A DNA stretch of 64,000 nucleotides, taken from NCBI RefSeq assembly GCF_000314855.2, contig NZ_KB233223.1:633904-697903 (forward strand), written 5' to 3'. Shown here one piece after another: positions 9,324-21,374 of the stretch. Under the pieces are notes generated by a model. It made no database searches. It saw nothing but the letters and a program-made list of their open reading frames with translations, and was not told the DNA's origin. Within the stretch, counting starts at the first letter, position 1. Each line of letters opens with the position of its first letter. The translations under genes were made by a program, and so were the position numbers. The stretch comes from Providencia burhodogranariea DSM 19968 (lineage in GTDB: Bacteria; Pseudomonadota; Gammaproteobacteria; Enterobacterales; Enterobacteriaceae).

Positions 9324-10706
9324 TTAATTGATTTTAGGCGCTTCGATATTGCGGATAATACTGCTGGATGCAGTTGAAACTTCTTTACCCAAGCTCGCAT
9401 TTAGACGCGCGATATCATCTTCATTCAATGTTCCACGTGCAAATTGGATATTTAATTCGTTAATCATGTAATCATAACGTGCATTTGACAGGTTTTGTTT
9501 GGCTTGATAAAGCGCTGTAGTCGCTGTTAACACATCGACGATTGTACGAGTACCAACCTGATAACCTGCTTCCATCGCATCTAATGAGCTTTGTGCAGAG
9601 ACAACAACTTGTTTGTAAGCGTTGATACTACTGATAGAAGATGCAACGTTGTTATAAGAAGAACGGACCAACTGAACCACATTACGATAAATGCTTTCAA
9701 GTTGCTCACTTGCACCTTGGAAACCATATTGTGCTTGTTCAACTTGTGAACTCACACCCCCACCACTATATAATGGCAGGCTTAATGTTAAACCAACACT
9801 GTTCTGACCATTGTAGTTATTGCGGTTATTACTCAGGCTATTGTAATTACTACCATGGTTATGAGTGTTAGTGACCGTCGTTGATGCATTCAATGAAACC
9901 GTTGGCATGTGACCAGTTTCTGCTAAGCGAATGTTCTCACGAGAAACATCTTGCGCTAAACGTGCACTAAGAAGGCTGAGGTTTCTCTCTTCCGCTTCTT
10001 TTAAAATTGCATCCACTTGTTCAGGATTAACTGTTTTAAAACGGTCGATATTTAACGATGCTAATTGATTGTAATAGATACCACTGACTTGACGTAATTT
10101 TTCAATTGCATTTTCTAAGCTATTACGACCTGCAACTTCTTGTGCCAAAACGCTATCATAGTTAGCTCGGGCGTTTTGTACGTCAGTTATAGCGACTAAA
10201 CCAACATTAAAGCGTTGAGTTGTTTGGTCTAATTGACGATAAACGGCTTCTTTATTTGCTTCGATATAAGATAAGGCATCAATCGCTTTTAATACATTAA
10301 AGTAAGCGGTCGCTGTATCCAAAATGAGTTGCTGCTGGCCAGTTTGATAGGTGACGTCAGAAATTCCTGCTGTTTTTTCTTGCAGAGTGAGCTGACGCCA
10401 TTTAGACATATCAAACACGACTTGAGTTAAGCCTAAAGATGCGTTCAACTGGTTGCTTTCAGTATTACTTGTATCACGGTAGCCACTTCCGTAATTTGCA
10501 CCTGCGGTCAGGCCTAATTGTGGTAATAGTGGACTACGTGCTTGATTAATTTTTTCGTAAGCTTGGTTACGCTCAGCTAATGATTTTCTTAAGTCAGGAT
10601 TACTCTCTTTTGATTTTTGGTAAACCTGCAGTAAATCTTCTGCGTAACTGTTGGTACTGAGACCCACAAAACTCATTGCAATAAAAAGGGGAAGCAGCTT
10701 CTTCAT
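9324..10706 (-). CDS. tolC: Outer membrane efflux channel TolC
   Basis: TolC is the trimeric outer-membrane and periplasmic tunnel used by AcrAB-type pumps and type I secretion. I chose the ATG at 10706 (460 residues): AAGGA lies just upstream, and it gives a clean Sec signal, MKKLLPLFIAMSFVGLSTNSYA, cut before EDLLQVY. The open frame runs eight codons further upstream, but these precede the ribosome site. Two OEP repeats are recognisable, with the typical QARSPLLPQLGLTAG and VGTRTIVDVLTATTALYQAK. The C-terminus is shorter than in E. coli. It is divergent from nudF, as in E. coli. Confidence 0.95.
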   Translation of the reverse strand: MKKLLPLFIAMSFVGLSTNSYAEDLLQVYQKSKESNPDLRKSLAERNQAYEKINQARSPLLPQLGLTAGANYGSGYRDTSNTESNQLNASLGLTQVVFDMSKWRQLTLQEKTAGISDVTYQTGQQQLILDTATAYFNVLKAIDALSYIEANKEAVYRQLDQTTQRFNVGLVAITDVQNARANYDSVLAQEVAGRNSLENAIEKLRQVSGIYYNQLASLNIDRFKTVNPEQVDAILKEAEERNLSLLSARLAQDVSRENIRLAETGHMPTVSLNASTTVTNTHNHGSNYNSLSNNRNNYNGQNSVGLTLSLPLYSGGGVSSQVEQAQYGFQGASEQLESIYRNVVQLVRSSYNNVASSISSINAYKQVVVSAQSSLDAMEAGYQVGTRTIVDVLTATTALYQAKQNLSNARYDYMINELNIQFARGTLNEDDIARLNASLGKEVSTASSSIIRNIEAPKIN

Positions 10707-11060
10707 TTGGATTCCTTGATTAAACAGCAAATAGGTTGAGTCTGTTACCTAAAGCCCATCGCAATTTTATTTTGGATGGTGAGAGCTGTGATTATTTATA
10801 AAGTGTAATGAACGTAACCTTATTAATATAAAAAAATCATCAGCGCTAGAAACAGTCATCAAAACAGATTCTGTTATTACCCATAAATTTAAATAATGGC
10901 GCGTATTGTAACAGAGTATCTCTTATGTTAACGGTAGCGTTTTGTGCCATTTTGTCTCAATTTGTTTAAACATTAAATCATATCAGGTGAAAAAACCTTA
11001 AAAACTGTCATATTTCATAATTTTTCCATAATATGGAAATCATCAGCTTAGGAGATTTTT
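10707..11060. promoter_or_regulatory. Divergent promoter region tolC / nudF
   Basis: About 350 bp of AT-rich DNA separating two divergent genes, so it must carry both promoters. There is a small palindrome ACAGATTCTGT near 10862. I could not assign -35/-10 pairs or a mar/sox/rob box with confidence. Confidence 0.4.
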
Positions 11061-11699
11061 ATGGCAAAAAACGCAGAACGACCAATTAAATACAGTAAAA
11101 ATGATGTTGAAATTATATCTAAGCGTAAATTATTTAACGGTTTTTTTCAAATGGTCGAATATCGATTCCGTCACCGTCTATTCGAAGGTGGTTGGAGCCA
11201 AGAAATTACCCGTGAAGTCTTTGAACGTGGTCATGCTGGGGTGATTCTGCCTTATGATCCCAAAACAGACAATGTGGTGTTAATTGAGCAAATTAGGTTA
11301 CCAGCGATAGAAACGAGTGAAACGCCATGGTTACTTGAAGCGATAGCAGGGATAATAGAACCCAATGAAACTGCTCTAAACGTTATACATCGTGAAGCGG
11401 ATGAAGAGGCCGGATTAGTTATTGGTCGGACAGAAAAAGCGTTAAGCTATTTATCGAGCCCAGGCGGAACATCTGAACGTATGCATGTGTATGTTGGTGA
11501 GGTGGATAGCACTCAAGCATCTGGTATTCATGGTTTAAAATCTGAAAATGAAGATATTCGTGTTCATGTTGTGAGTCGTGAGCAGGCATATCAATGGGTT
11601 GAAGATGGTGTGATTGATAATGCAGCGACAGTCATCGTCATTCAGTGGCTACAACTCAATTTTCAAAAACTAATTGAAAAATGGGTGAAACTATCTTAA
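11061..11699 (+). CDS. nudF: ADP-ribose pyrophosphatase NudF
   Basis: A Nudix hydrolase that splits ADP-ribose into AMP and ribose 5-phosphate. The Nudix box runs from Gly97 to Leu119 with the READEEAGL core. The N-terminal half has the KRKLFNGFFQMVEYRFRHRLFEGG segment typical of the ADP-ribose subfamily; the full 212 residues agree with E. coli (209). GGAG precedes the ATG. It heads the run nudF-cpdA-yqiA-parE. The yqiB gene found between nudF and cpdA in E. coli is missing here. Confidence 0.94.
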   Translation: MAKNAERPIKYSKNDVEIISKRKLFNGFFQMVEYRFRHRLFEGGWSQEITREVFERGHAGVILPYDPKTDNVVLIEQIRLPAIETSETPWLLEAIAGIIEPNETALNVIHREADEEAGLVIGRTEKALSYLSSPGGTSERMHVYVGEVDSTQASGIHGLKSENEDIRVHVVSREQAYQWVEDGVIDNAATVIVIQWLQLNFQKLIEKWVKLS

Positions 11700-11807
11700 A
11701 TAACAATTAATCTAATTAAGTGTGTGCTATTTAGCAGATATTAACCTTATGTTAACGATAGAATAGTAGAATAACAGCAACATTTTTTATGGGAACAAGG
11801 AAAACTT

Positions 11808-12647
11808 TTGGACAGCCAGCTTGAAGTGACTGCTCTAAACGATAAGGTAGTCAGGATTTTACAGGTTACTGATACGCATCTCTTTGCTGATACAGCGAAT
11901 ACCCTATTGGGGATTAATACGCACGAAAGCTATCATGCCGTCCTTGATGCTATTTTAGAACAAAATCAACCTATTGACCTAATAGTGGCAACAGGGGATT
12001 TGGTTCAAGATCAATCACCTCAAGCATATCAACATTTTGTGCATGGAATTAATCTGATATCAGCCCCTTGTGTTTGGCTTCCGGGTAATCATGATTATCA
12101 ACCCGCCATGGTAAAATCACTAAAGGTCAAGGGAATATCTTGTGAAAAAGAAATTCTTATTGGCAATGAATGGCAAATTTTGCTACTTGATAGCCAACTG
12201 CAAGATGTCCCTCATGGTGAGCTGTCCGAGCAACAACTTGAATGGATGAAAAGCTGTTTGGATAAACAACCACAGCGTACAACGATTATTATGCTTCATC
12301 ACCATCCGCTGCCTTCTGGTTGTACTTGGCTTGATCAACATAGCCTGCGTAATTCACATATTTTAGCTGATTATTTAAAGGATTATCCTCAAGTTAAAGC
12401 GATGCTATGTGGGCATATCCATCAAGAAATGGATGAGAACTGGCATGGTATTCGGTTGCTGGCAACACCTTCAACGTGCGTACAATTTAAACCCCACTGT
12501 ACCAATTTCGCACTTGACACCTCAACTCCCGGCTGGCGTTATCTTGAACTATCTATAGATGAAAATGGTAATAGGCAGATTAATACTCAAGTTCATCGTT
12601 TAGAGACTCGAAAATTTAGCCCCGATTTAAATTCGGATGGGTACTAA
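11808..12647 (+). CDS. cpdA: 3',5'-cyclic-AMP phosphodiesterase CpdA
   Basis: A calcineurin-like metallophosphoesterase that hydrolyses cAMP and so tempers CRP signalling. Metal-binding motifs are in order: DTHLF near residue 22, GDLVQD near 64, PGNHD near 93, HHHPL near 163 and CGHIHQE near 203. The gene starts with TTG, with AAGGA six bases upstream; no in-frame ATG precedes the conserved [10 protein letters not shown], so the TTG is well supported. The stop overlaps the yqiA start by one base (TAATG), implying translational coupling. Confidence 0.94.
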   Translation: MDSQLEVTALNDKVVRILQVTDTHLFADTANTLLGINTHESYHAVLDAILEQNQPIDLIVATGDLVQDQSPQAYQHFVHGINLISAPCVWLPGNHDYQPAMVKSLKVKGISCEKEILIGNEWQILLLDSQLQDVPHGELSEQQLEWMKSCLDKQPQRTTIIMLHHHPLPSGCTWLDQHSLRNSHILADYLKDYPQVKAMLCGHIHQEMDENWHGIRLLATPSTCVQFKPHCTNFALDTSTPGWRYLELSIDENGNRQINTQVHRLETRKFSPDLNSDGY

Positions 12648-13228
12648 TGTCGACGCTACTTTATATCCATGGTTTTAATAGTTCACCTCAGTCGGCTAAA
12701 GCTAGCGGTTTAAAACAGTGGGTTAGCGAGCATTACCCAAATATCAATATGATAGTGCCTCAGCTCCCAAACTATCCAAAGCAAGCCGAGCAAATGTTAG
12801 AAGAGATTATCTTACAGCATAAAGATCAGCCTATGGGGCTAGTTGGGTCATCTTTGGGAGGTTATTTTTCCATTTGGTTCTCACAGCGCTTTAATTTACC
12901 CGCAGTTGTTGTTAACCCTGCTGTACGCCCTTTCGATTTACTCCAAGATTACCTTGGCGAAAATATCAATCCTTATACTGATGAGCATTATTTTCTAGAG
13001 CCTAAACATATAAATGAGCTTAAAGCAATGTATTGCGAACAGCTCAGCTCCCCTGATTTGATTTGGCTTTTACAGCAAACGGGTGATGAAGTTCTTGATT
13101 ATCGGCAGGCTGTTACTTACCTTGCAAAATGTAAACAAACGGTTGAATTACAAGGTAATCATGCATTTGTTGGATTCGAAGTTTACTTTCCTCAAATAGT
13201 TCGTTTTCTGAGATTGGCAGAGAAATAA
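12647..13228 (+). CDS. yqiA: Alpha/beta-fold esterase YqiA
   Basis: A 193-residue member of the UPF0227/YqiA family, with esterase activity on short acyl substrates in vitro. The oxyanion-type [10 protein letters not shown] (residues 5-14) and nucleophile motif GSSLGG (67-72, Ser69) are visible; Asp in TGDEVLDY and His in GNHAF complete a likely triad. The start overlaps the cpdA stop by one base. In E. coli it lies just upstream of parE; here an ERIC-type repeat separates them. Confidence 0.92.
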   Translation: MSTLLYIHGFNSSPQSAKASGLKQWVSEHYPNINMIVPQLPNYPKQAEQMLEEIILQHKDQPMGLVGSSLGGYFSIWFSQRFNLPAVVVNPAVRPFDLLQDYLGENINPYTDEHYFLEPKHINELKAMYCEQLSSPDLIWLLQQTGDEVLDYRQAVTYLAKCKQTVELQGNHAFVGFEVYFPQIVRFLRLAEK

Positions 13229-13247
13229 TGTCAAAACCCATGTACAC

Positions 13248-13263
13248 TGTTATTATCAACAGT
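13248..13263. promoter_or_regulatory. LexA-like box upstream of parE
   Basis: CTGTTATTATCAACAG fits the LexA operator core CTGT-N8-ACAG with TA on its right flank. It lies 20 bp after yqiA and about 220 bp before parE. One such core is expected by chance in a window this size, and parE is not a classical SOS gene, so this is weak. Confidence 0.25.
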
Positions 13264-13286
13264 AAATTACTGATTGAACAGTTTGT

Positions 13287-15380
<2,094 letters not shown>

Positions 15381-15419
15381 CATTCATCACGCTATCAAAA
15401 AGAGTAAGGAAAGTATTAA

Positions 15420-17678
15420 ATGAGTGAAATTACTCATGACGGCGTAGAGCGTTTACCTCTCCACGCGTTTACTGAGAGCGCCTATCTGAACTACTCGATG
15501 TATGTCATCATGGATAGGGCACTACCGTTTATTGGGGATGGGCTAAAGCCTGTCCAGCGACGTATCGTCTATGCAATGTCCGAATTGGGACTAAGTAACA
15601 CGGCAAAATATAAAAAATCCGCGAGAACTGTCGGTGACGTATTAGGTAAGTATCACCCTCATGGTGATAGTGCTTGTTACGAAGCGATGGTATTGATGGC
15701 GCAGCCATTTTCTTATCGCTACCCGCTGGTAGATGGTCAAGGGAACTGGGGGGCACCAGATGATCCTAAATCATTTGCGGCAATGCGTTATACCGAGTCA
15801 CGCTTATCAAAATATGCGGAGTTACTACTCAGTGAGTTAGCGCATGGTACGGTTGATTGGGTTCCCAACTTTGACGGGACATTAAATGAACCGAAAATGC
15901 TGCCTGCACGCTTACCGAATATCCTATTAAATGGAACAACGGGAATTGCTGTTGGGATGGCAACTGACATTCCTCCACATAATGCCCGTGAAGTCGCGCA
16001 AGCAGTGATTGCTTTGCTTGAAAAACCAGAGCTATCTCTTGATGATATTATGGCGTTTGTTCCAGGGCCTGATTATCCAACTGATGCTGAAATTATCTCT
16101 TCTCGGGATGATATTCGTAAAATTTATCAGAATGGTCGTGGTTCTGTGCGCATGCGTGCAGTCTGGGAAAAAGAAGATGGTAATGCCGTTATTACTGGGC
16201 TTCCTCATCAAGTTTCAGGGGCAAAAATCCTTGAGCAGATAGCTAGCCAAATGCGTGCTAAAAAATTACCGATGATCGATGATTTACGTGATGAATCTAA
16301 TCATGAAAATCCGACGCGTTTGGTCATCGTTCCACGTAGTAACCGAGTTGACCTTGAGCAGGTAATGACCCACCTGTTTGCTACGACGGATTTAGAAAAA
16401 AGTTATCGTGTAAACCTCAACATGATTGGTCTAAATAATCGTCCTTCAGTTAAAGGTTTAGTGGAAATTCTCAATGAGTGGATTGTTTATCGTCGCCAGA
16501 CTGTACGCAATCGTCTAAATCACCGTTTAGAAAAAGTCCTTAAGCGTTTGCATATTTTAGATGGTTTATTAATTGCTTATCTAAATATCGATGAAGTTAT
16601 TGAAATCATCCGCGGTGAAGATGAGCCTAAACCGGTATTAATGTCACGCTTTAATATTTCAGATACTCAAGCCGAAGCTATCTTAGAATTAAAATTGCGT
16701 CATTTAGCAAAACTCGAAGAAGTAAAAATTCGTGGTGAGCAAGATGAATTAGCGAAAGAACGTGATGATTTACAAGGTATTCTAGGTTCAGAGCGTAAGC
16801 TGAATAGCTTGATTAAAAAAGAAATTCAGGCAGATGCAAAAACGTATGGTGACGATCGTCGTTCTCCATTACAAGAGCGCGAAGAAGCTAAGGCATTAAG
16901 CGAACATGAAATACTACCTTCTGAGCCTATTACGGTTGTACTTTCAGAAATGGGTTGGGTGCGTAGTGCTAAAGGCCATGATATTGAGCCTGCGAATCTA
17001 AACTATAAAGCTGGAGATAGCTTCAGAGGTGCTGCACGAGGTAAAACAAATCAGCCAGCAGTATTCCTTGATACAACAGGGCGTAGTTACTCTGTCGATC
17101 CATTAGAATTACCTTCCGCTCGAAGCCAAGGTGAGCCATTAACTGGAAGGTTGTCAATTCCGCCGGGTGCGACGATTGAGCATGTTCTAATGGCACAAGA
17201 TGAACAAAAATACTTGATGGCATCTGATGCAGGCTATGGTTTTATTTGTACATTTAACGACCTAGTCACGAAGAATAAAACAGGTAAGGCACTGATTAAT
17301 TTACCTGATAATGCCAAAATATTAGCACCGATTGAGCTTCGCAATGAGCAAGAAGATCTGTTGTTGGCGATAACCAAAGCTGGCCGTATGCTGATGTTCC
17401 CTGTATCTGATTTACCTCAGTTGTCAAAAGGAAAAGGCAACAAAATTATCAATATTACAGGTGCTCAAGCAGCAAGTGGTGAAGACCTTCTTGTTTGGTT
17501 ATTAGTTCTACCTGCTCAAGCCGCGATTACGCTCTATTTCGGTAAACGGAAGCTTAAGTTTAAAGCAGAAGAATTACAAAAATATCGGGCAGAACGTGGC
17601 CGCCGAGGAACATCGTTACCTCGTGGGTTGCATAATATTGAACGAATTGAAGTTGAATCTGTAGAAACAGATAAATAA
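15420..17678 (+). CDS. parC: DNA topoisomerase IV subunit A ParC
   Basis: ParC is the DNA-cleaving subunit of topoisomerase IV. The catalytic Tyr is Tyr124 in [11 protein letters not shown]. The quinolone-resistance region reads [12 protein letters not shown], with Ser84 and Glu88 equivalent to E. coli Ser80 and Glu84, so it carries the susceptible residues. A winged-helix and tower region is followed by a C-terminal beta-pinwheel. The length of 752 residues equals E. coli ParC. The gene follows parE by 39 bp, and a GC-rich hairpin lies between it and plsC. Confidence 0.98.
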   Translation: MSEITHDGVERLPLHAFTESAYLNYSMYVIMDRALPFIGDGLKPVQRRIVYAMSELGLSNTAKYKKSARTVGDVLGKYHPHGDSACYEAMVLMAQPFSYRYPLVDGQGNWGAPDDPKSFAAMRYTESRLSKYAELLLSELAHGTVDWVPNFDGTLNEPKMLPARLPNILLNGTTGIAVGMATDIPPHNAREVAQAVIALLEKPELSLDDIMAFVPGPDYPTDAEIISSRDDIRKIYQNGRGSVRMRAVWEKEDGNAVITGLPHQVSGAKILEQIASQMRAKKLPMIDDLRDESNHENPTRLVIVPRSNRVDLEQVMTHLFATTDLEKSYRVNLNMIGLNNRPSVKGLVEILNEWIVYRRQTVRNRLNHRLEKVLKRLHILDGLLIAYLNIDEVIEIIRGEDEPKPVLMSRFNISDTQAEAILELKLRHLAKLEEVKIRGEQDELAKERDDLQGILGSERKLNSLIKKEIQADAKTYGDDRRSPLQEREEAKALSEHEILPSEPITVVLSEMGWVRSAKGHDIEPANLNYKAGDSFRGAARGKTNQPAVFLDTTGRSYSVDPLELPSARSQGEPLTGRLSIPPGATIEHVLMAQDEQKYLMASDAGYGFICTFNDLVTKNKTGKALINLPDNAKILAPIELRNEQEDLLLAITKAGRMLMFPVSDLPQLSKGKGNKIINITGAQAASGEDLLVWLLVLPAQAAITLYFGKRKLKFKAEELQKYRAERGRRGTSLPRGLHNIERIEVESVETDK

Positions 17679-17698
17679 TAATCTTTTTATTTCATTAT

Positions 17699-17716
17699 GG
17701 GGGCTGTTAAGCCCCC
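17699..17716. other. GC-rich hairpin between parC and plsC
   Basis: A perfect seven-base-pair stem GGGGGCT / AGCCCCC with a GTTA loop. No T-run follows, so it may slow polymerase or protect mRNA more than terminate. Confidence 0.55.
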
Positions 17717-17735
17717 TGACTATTCAGAGGTCATT

Positions 17736-18470
17736 ATGTTAGTGCTTATTCGTGCCATTATTGTCATTATTTATACGATACTGGTTTGTGTTGGCGGATG
17801 TATTTATTGTTTATTTAGCCCACGTAACCCAAAACACGTTATGACTTTTGCGCATATGTTTGGGAGACTATCAAGGGTATTTGGCGTTAAAATGATTGAT
17901 CGTGTGCCGGAAAAAGCTAAAAAATATCCACCAAGTATTTATATTGGTAACCACCAAAACAATTATGACATGGTTACTATGTCAAATGGTGTTCAACCGA
18001 ATACAGTGACGGTGGGTAAAAAAAGCTTAGTAATGGTCCCTTTCTTTGGTTTCTTATATTGGATCACTGGAAATATTCTGATTGATCGTGGTAATCGCTC
18101 AAAGGCACATAACACCATTTCACAGGTTGCCGATCAAATTAAAAAGCATCAAATCTCTGTTTGGATGTTTCCTGAAGGAACTCGTAGTCGAGGTCGTGGT
18201 TTATTACCGTTTAAAACGGGTGCTTTCCATGCAGCGATTGCTGCTGGAGTTCCAATTGTGCCCGTTTGTGTTTCCGAGACTCAAGGTAAAATTAAACTAA
18301 ACCGTTGGAACAATGGGTTTGTAATTCTTGAGATGTTGGATCCAATAGACACCACTAACTACACTCGTGATCAAGTGAGAGAACTTTCTGAATATTGCCA
18401 TCGTTTGATGGATGAAAAAATTAAACAGCTCAATAAAGAAGTTGAAGAACTGGAAAAACAAAATAAATAA
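17736..18470 (+). CDS. plsC: 1-acyl-sn-glycerol-3-phosphate acyltransferase PlsC
   Basis: PlsC acylates lysophosphatidic acid to phosphatidic acid at the inner membrane. I chose the ATG at 17736 (244 residues, E. coli 245) because AGAGG lies just upstream; the frame is open from 17697, but that part is the GC hairpin. An N-terminal membrane helix (residues 3-26) is followed by the acyltransferase motif NHQNNYD with His73 and Asp78, identical in position to E. coli, and by FPEGTRSRGRG. The C-terminus is charged and helical. It lies downstream of parC, as in E. coli. Confidence 0.95.
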   Translation: MLVLIRAIIVIIYTILVCVGGCIYCLFSPRNPKHVMTFAHMFGRLSRVFGVKMIDRVPEKAKKYPPSIYIGNHQNNYDMVTMSNGVQPNTVTVGKKSLVMVPFFGFLYWITGNILIDRGNRSKAHNTISQVADQIKKHQISVWMFPEGTRSRGRGLLPFKTGAFHAAIAAGVPIVPVCVSETQGKIKLNRWNNGFVILEMLDPIDTTNYTRDQVRELSEYCHRLMDEKIKQLNKEVEELEKQNK

Positions 18471-18488
18471 ATTCGAAGGAGATCGGGT

Positions 18489-18548
18489 TTATACGCAAAA
18501 TAACTCAAGAAAATATGGCGTCGATACGTATGCCACTTGAGATATACT
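18489..18548. repeat. Short ERIC-like palindrome
   Basis: Outer arms TATACGCAAAATAACTCAAG and CACTTGAGATATAC resemble ERIC termini, but the centre is reduced to about 25 bp. Confidence 0.4.
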
Positions 18549-18561
18549 GTGAATGGGTTAA

Positions 18562-18596
18562 TTCCCTTTTCTGATAATTATATTTAGAAAAGGGAA
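18562..18596. other. Perfect 11-bp hairpin, possible terminator after plsC
   Basis: TTCCCTTTTCT and AGAAAAGGGAA pair perfectly around a 13-base loop. There is no clean T-run directly after it on either strand, so termination is only possible. Confidence 0.4.
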
Positions 18597-19280
18597 GCTT
18601 AATCTGGTTGTTTATTTGCTTTTGTTTGATTTTTAATTCTACTTATTGTGACTATTTTAATAATTATATTTTATATCAATCATATACCTAAAATAATGTG
18701 AGATGCCTTAAGCCATAAAAAGAAGCTCTTCTTTGAATTACGATGAATACGATGATTCAAATAGTGTAGAGGAGTTAACGACTATGCAATTTTCATGATG
18801 GTTATGAAGTATTGAGCTTTGTTGCTTATTTTTATGAACTAATTGATTGAAATAAAAGTATATAATGGTGTGATGTGTTTAGGTGATTAAAAAACATTAT
18901 TGCCACCCCAAACTGAGAATGAAAAGCACCCTTCGGGTTCGATTAAACATTGGCTTTCAACGATAATCAGCCCTTAATATCTCTATCCCAAGGTTCATTT
19001 CGAACATTAAGAATAAATACTATGCTCTGCAATTGGGATTATATCGTTTTCTGTGTGCATCAGAGATGGAGTGATCCAATTATAAATTATTTTATATATA
19101 GATATTTTTAGAATTTAATCATTTTTCGCGATATCATTACGACTTAATTTAATCCAGTTTAAAGTGATGATCCCGTTATGGGTTAAGCTAGCATGAATCT
19201 AAATTCAGACTTTAAAATGGCAAATATTACTAATATCTAACTATAACAAGTGCTGCTATTTTTATTTTAGTGGAGAATTT

Positions 19281-20693
19281 ATGTCATTCAATCGGTGTCA
19301 ATTTCTGCTTATTGCAGGGTTGGCTTTATGTTTGGTGAGTACATCAAACAGTGTATTCGCGAATGGTAATGGAAAAAGAGCACTACCTGTACCTCCATTA
19401 TTAGAATCTAGATCTGGGCAACCCTTATTTTTGACATTACAAAAAATACATTGGTCCTTTGATGGTAAATATCCAGCTGATGTTTGGGGGGTTAATGGTT
19501 CTTATCCCGGGCCCACTGTAAAAGTAAAAAATGGGGATTATATTAAGCTTATTTATAATAATAGGTTACCTGATGCCGTTTCCATGACGGTAAGTGGGCT
19601 ACAAGTTCCGGGAACACAGATGGGTGGGGCTGCAAGGCTAATTTCAGCGGGAGCTGATTGGTCACCTGTAATTCCTATTCACCAACCCGCAGCCACGCTT
19701 TGGTATCATGCGAATACTGAAGGCAAAATGGGGCAGCAAATTTACAATGGCTTAGTCGGAATGTGGATTGTCGAAGATGATACAACCAAAAGCTTACGCT
19801 TGCCTAAGCATTATGGTGTCGATGATTTCCCGATTATTATCCAAGATAAGCGGTTAGATAACTTTGGTGTACCAGAATATAAAGCGAATGAAGATGGTTT
19901 TTTAGGTGACACCCTGTTAGTTAATGGTGTCCAAGATCCATATGTTGAAGTTTCTCGTGGTTGGATACGTTTAAGGTTGCTGAATGCATCTAATTCAAGG
20001 CGTTATGTCATGAAAGTTAGCGATGGACGCCCGTTTGCTATGATAGCATCTGACCAAGGTTTTTTAACCGCTCCTGTGAGTTTACCGGAACTTTCACTTG
20101 CGCCGGGTGAACGTCGTGAAGTATTGATTGATATGGCTAAAACAGAAGAACTTACCATTACTGCTGGTGAATCGGCCACTTTTATGGATAGAGTTAAAAG
20201 TCTGTTTGAGCCATCCACGTCACTTATATCGACTAACGTGCTGACAATTAAGGCAACAGGCTTAATGTCTCTTGTTACTGACGATTTACCGACTCAGCTT
20301 GTTGAAGACAAAACGCAAATTACGTCCTCCATTCGTAATCGTGATATTCATCTTAACGATCATTATGGGATAAACAATACCACAAAAGATACTAATCGAA
20401 TTGATCTATCGAGCCAGCAAGGAAGTTGGGAACGCTGGGCAGTAACAAGTAATGTTCCACAAGCTTTTCATATAGAAGGTGCGCGCTTCAAAGTGATTAA
20501 TCGTAATGGTCAGCAAACGCCCCCAGAAGATTTTGGTTGGAAGGATACCGTTTGGGTTGATGGTAAAACTGAACTATTGGTACAAATGATGCAGCCTTCC
20601 TACTCACATTTTCCATTCTTATTTTATAGCAACAATTTAGAGAAAGCTGACTTAGGGTCGGTAGGGCAATTAGTTGTAGCTCCGGAAAATTAA
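19281..20693 (+). CDS. ftsP: Cell division protein FtsP (SufI), multicopper-oxidase-like, with altered Tat motif
   Basis: FtsP is a periplasmic protein with three cupredoxin domains but no copper ligands; it protects the divisome under stress. The mature region is strongly E. coli-like: PVPPLLESRSGQPLF, AATLWYHANT, GDTLLVNGVQDPYVEVSRGW, LNASNSRRY and EPQAFHIEG-like VPQAFHIEGARF. In E. coli SufI the signal peptide is a Tat signal with SRRQF. Here it reads MSFNRCQFLLIAG, with Arg5 followed by Cys6 (codon TGT at 19296-19298), and the hydrophobic core is long and Leu-rich, ending SVFA. The twin arginine is therefore lost, and export may be through Sec or weak Tat. GGAG precedes the ATG. Confidence 0.94.
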   Translation: MSFNRCQFLLIAGLALCLVSTSNSVFANGNGKRALPVPPLLESRSGQPLFLTLQKIHWSFDGKYPADVWGVNGSYPGPTVKVKNGDYIKLIYNNRLPDAVSMTVSGLQVPGTQMGGAARLISAGADWSPVIPIHQPAATLWYHANTEGKMGQQIYNGLVGMWIVEDDTTKSLRLPKHYGVDDFPIIIQDKRLDNFGVPEYKANEDGFLGDTLLVNGVQDPYVEVSRGWIRLRLLNASNSRRYVMKVSDGRPFAMIASDQGFLTAPVSLPELSLAPGERREVLIDMAKTEELTITAGESATFMDRVKSLFEPSTSLISTNVLTIKATGLMSLVTDDLPTQLVEDKTQITSSIRNRDIHLNDHYGINNTTKDTNRIDLSSQQGSWERWAVTSNVPQAFHIEGARFKVINRNGQQTPPEDFGWKDTVWVDGKTELLVQMMQPSYSHFPFLFYSNNLEKADLGSVGQLVVAPEN

Positions 20694-20710
20694 GATTCAT
20701 TATTTGTATA

Positions 20711-20737
20711 AAAAGCAGGCGTTGAGCCTGCTTTTTA
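20711..20737. terminator. Bidirectional terminator between ftsP and the LysE-type gene
   Basis: AAAAAGCAGGC-GTTGA-GCCTGCTTTTT is a perfect inverted repeat with A- and T-runs on its two sides, between convergent genes. Confidence 0.85.
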
Positions 20738-20759
20738 TTTTTGTTGTTAATTGATTTAA

Positions 20760-21374
20760 TTAACTCATCGCAACTTTAACGCCGAAAGCTATCAAGACAA
20801 CGCCAAGGACTTTATCGACATACTTTTGTATTTTTGCCATCACTTTTCTTACTGGAGCACTTTGAATAAGACAGACGAGTAGCGGCCAGTAAATTACAGC
20901 TAATCCCCAAATGATAAAGGCAATCCACAGTTTTTCACCAAAAGTAGAGTCGACGCTCAATACTTGCGTAAAAACGGCAAGAAAAAACAGTGTTGCTTTT
21001 GGATTCAAAACGTTACAGAGAAACCCTTGCATAAATGCTTTCTTAAAAGTAACAACTTCATGCTGAGTATTATTTAAGTCTATTTGGTGTCCGTTATTTG
21101 GCATCAAGCTTTTAATGCCGATCCAGATTAAATAGACAGCGCCGGCATATTTTAAAATATTAAATAACCAAGGTGTGGTCGTAATGAGTACCGCTAAGCC
21201 GGCAACACAGTAACTCATATGCAATGCTATTGCACAGATGATGCCCATCGCAGTCATTAGTGCGGCAGAACGTTGGTAACGTGCAGCATTTTTGATGATA
21301 AGAAAAAAATCAGGCCCAGGTGAAATCATTCCAAGTATAGCAATGGTTGCGATCAATATTGAAGTCTCGTACAT
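20760..21374 (-). CDS. LysE/RhtB-family amino acid exporter
   Basis: A 204-residue inner-membrane protein with the family signature near the N-terminus (GMISPGPDFFLIIKNAARY, about residues 15-33) and about six hydrophobic segments; the second half has LNPKATLFFLAVFTQV. Members export amino acids such as homoserine, threonine or lysine, but the substrate cannot be assigned. It is monocistronic and convergent with ftsP, with folA divergent upstream. It is absent from this place in E. coli and sits at the junction of two chromosomal blocks. Confidence 0.88.
   Translation of the reverse strand: MYETSILIATIAILGMISPGPDFFLIIKNAARYQRSAALMTAMGIICAIALHMSYCVAGLAVLITTTPWLFNILKYAGAVYLIWIGIKSLMPNNGHQIDLNNTQHEVVTFKKAFMQGFLCNVLNPKATLFFLAVFTQVLSVDSTFGEKLWIAFIIWGLAVIYWPLLVCLIQSAPVRKVMAKIQKYVDKVLGVVLIAFGVKVAMS

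Larger units (their letters stand above)
18471..19280. other. 810-bp gap between plsC and ftsP, no confident gene
   Basis: In E. coli these genes are almost adjacent. Here the gap holds a decayed ERIC-like palindrome (18489-18548), a perfect 11-bp hairpin (18562-18596) and otherwise AT-rich DNA. A GAGGAG site near 18769 leads only to a four-codon frame. I recognise no RNA gene. It may be residue of a lost gene or insertion. Confidence 0.5.

Noticed and set aside
18890-19080. Possible minus-strand relic of a coding region between plsC and ftsP
   Set aside because: The longest open stretch is about 20 codons and matches nothing I recognise.
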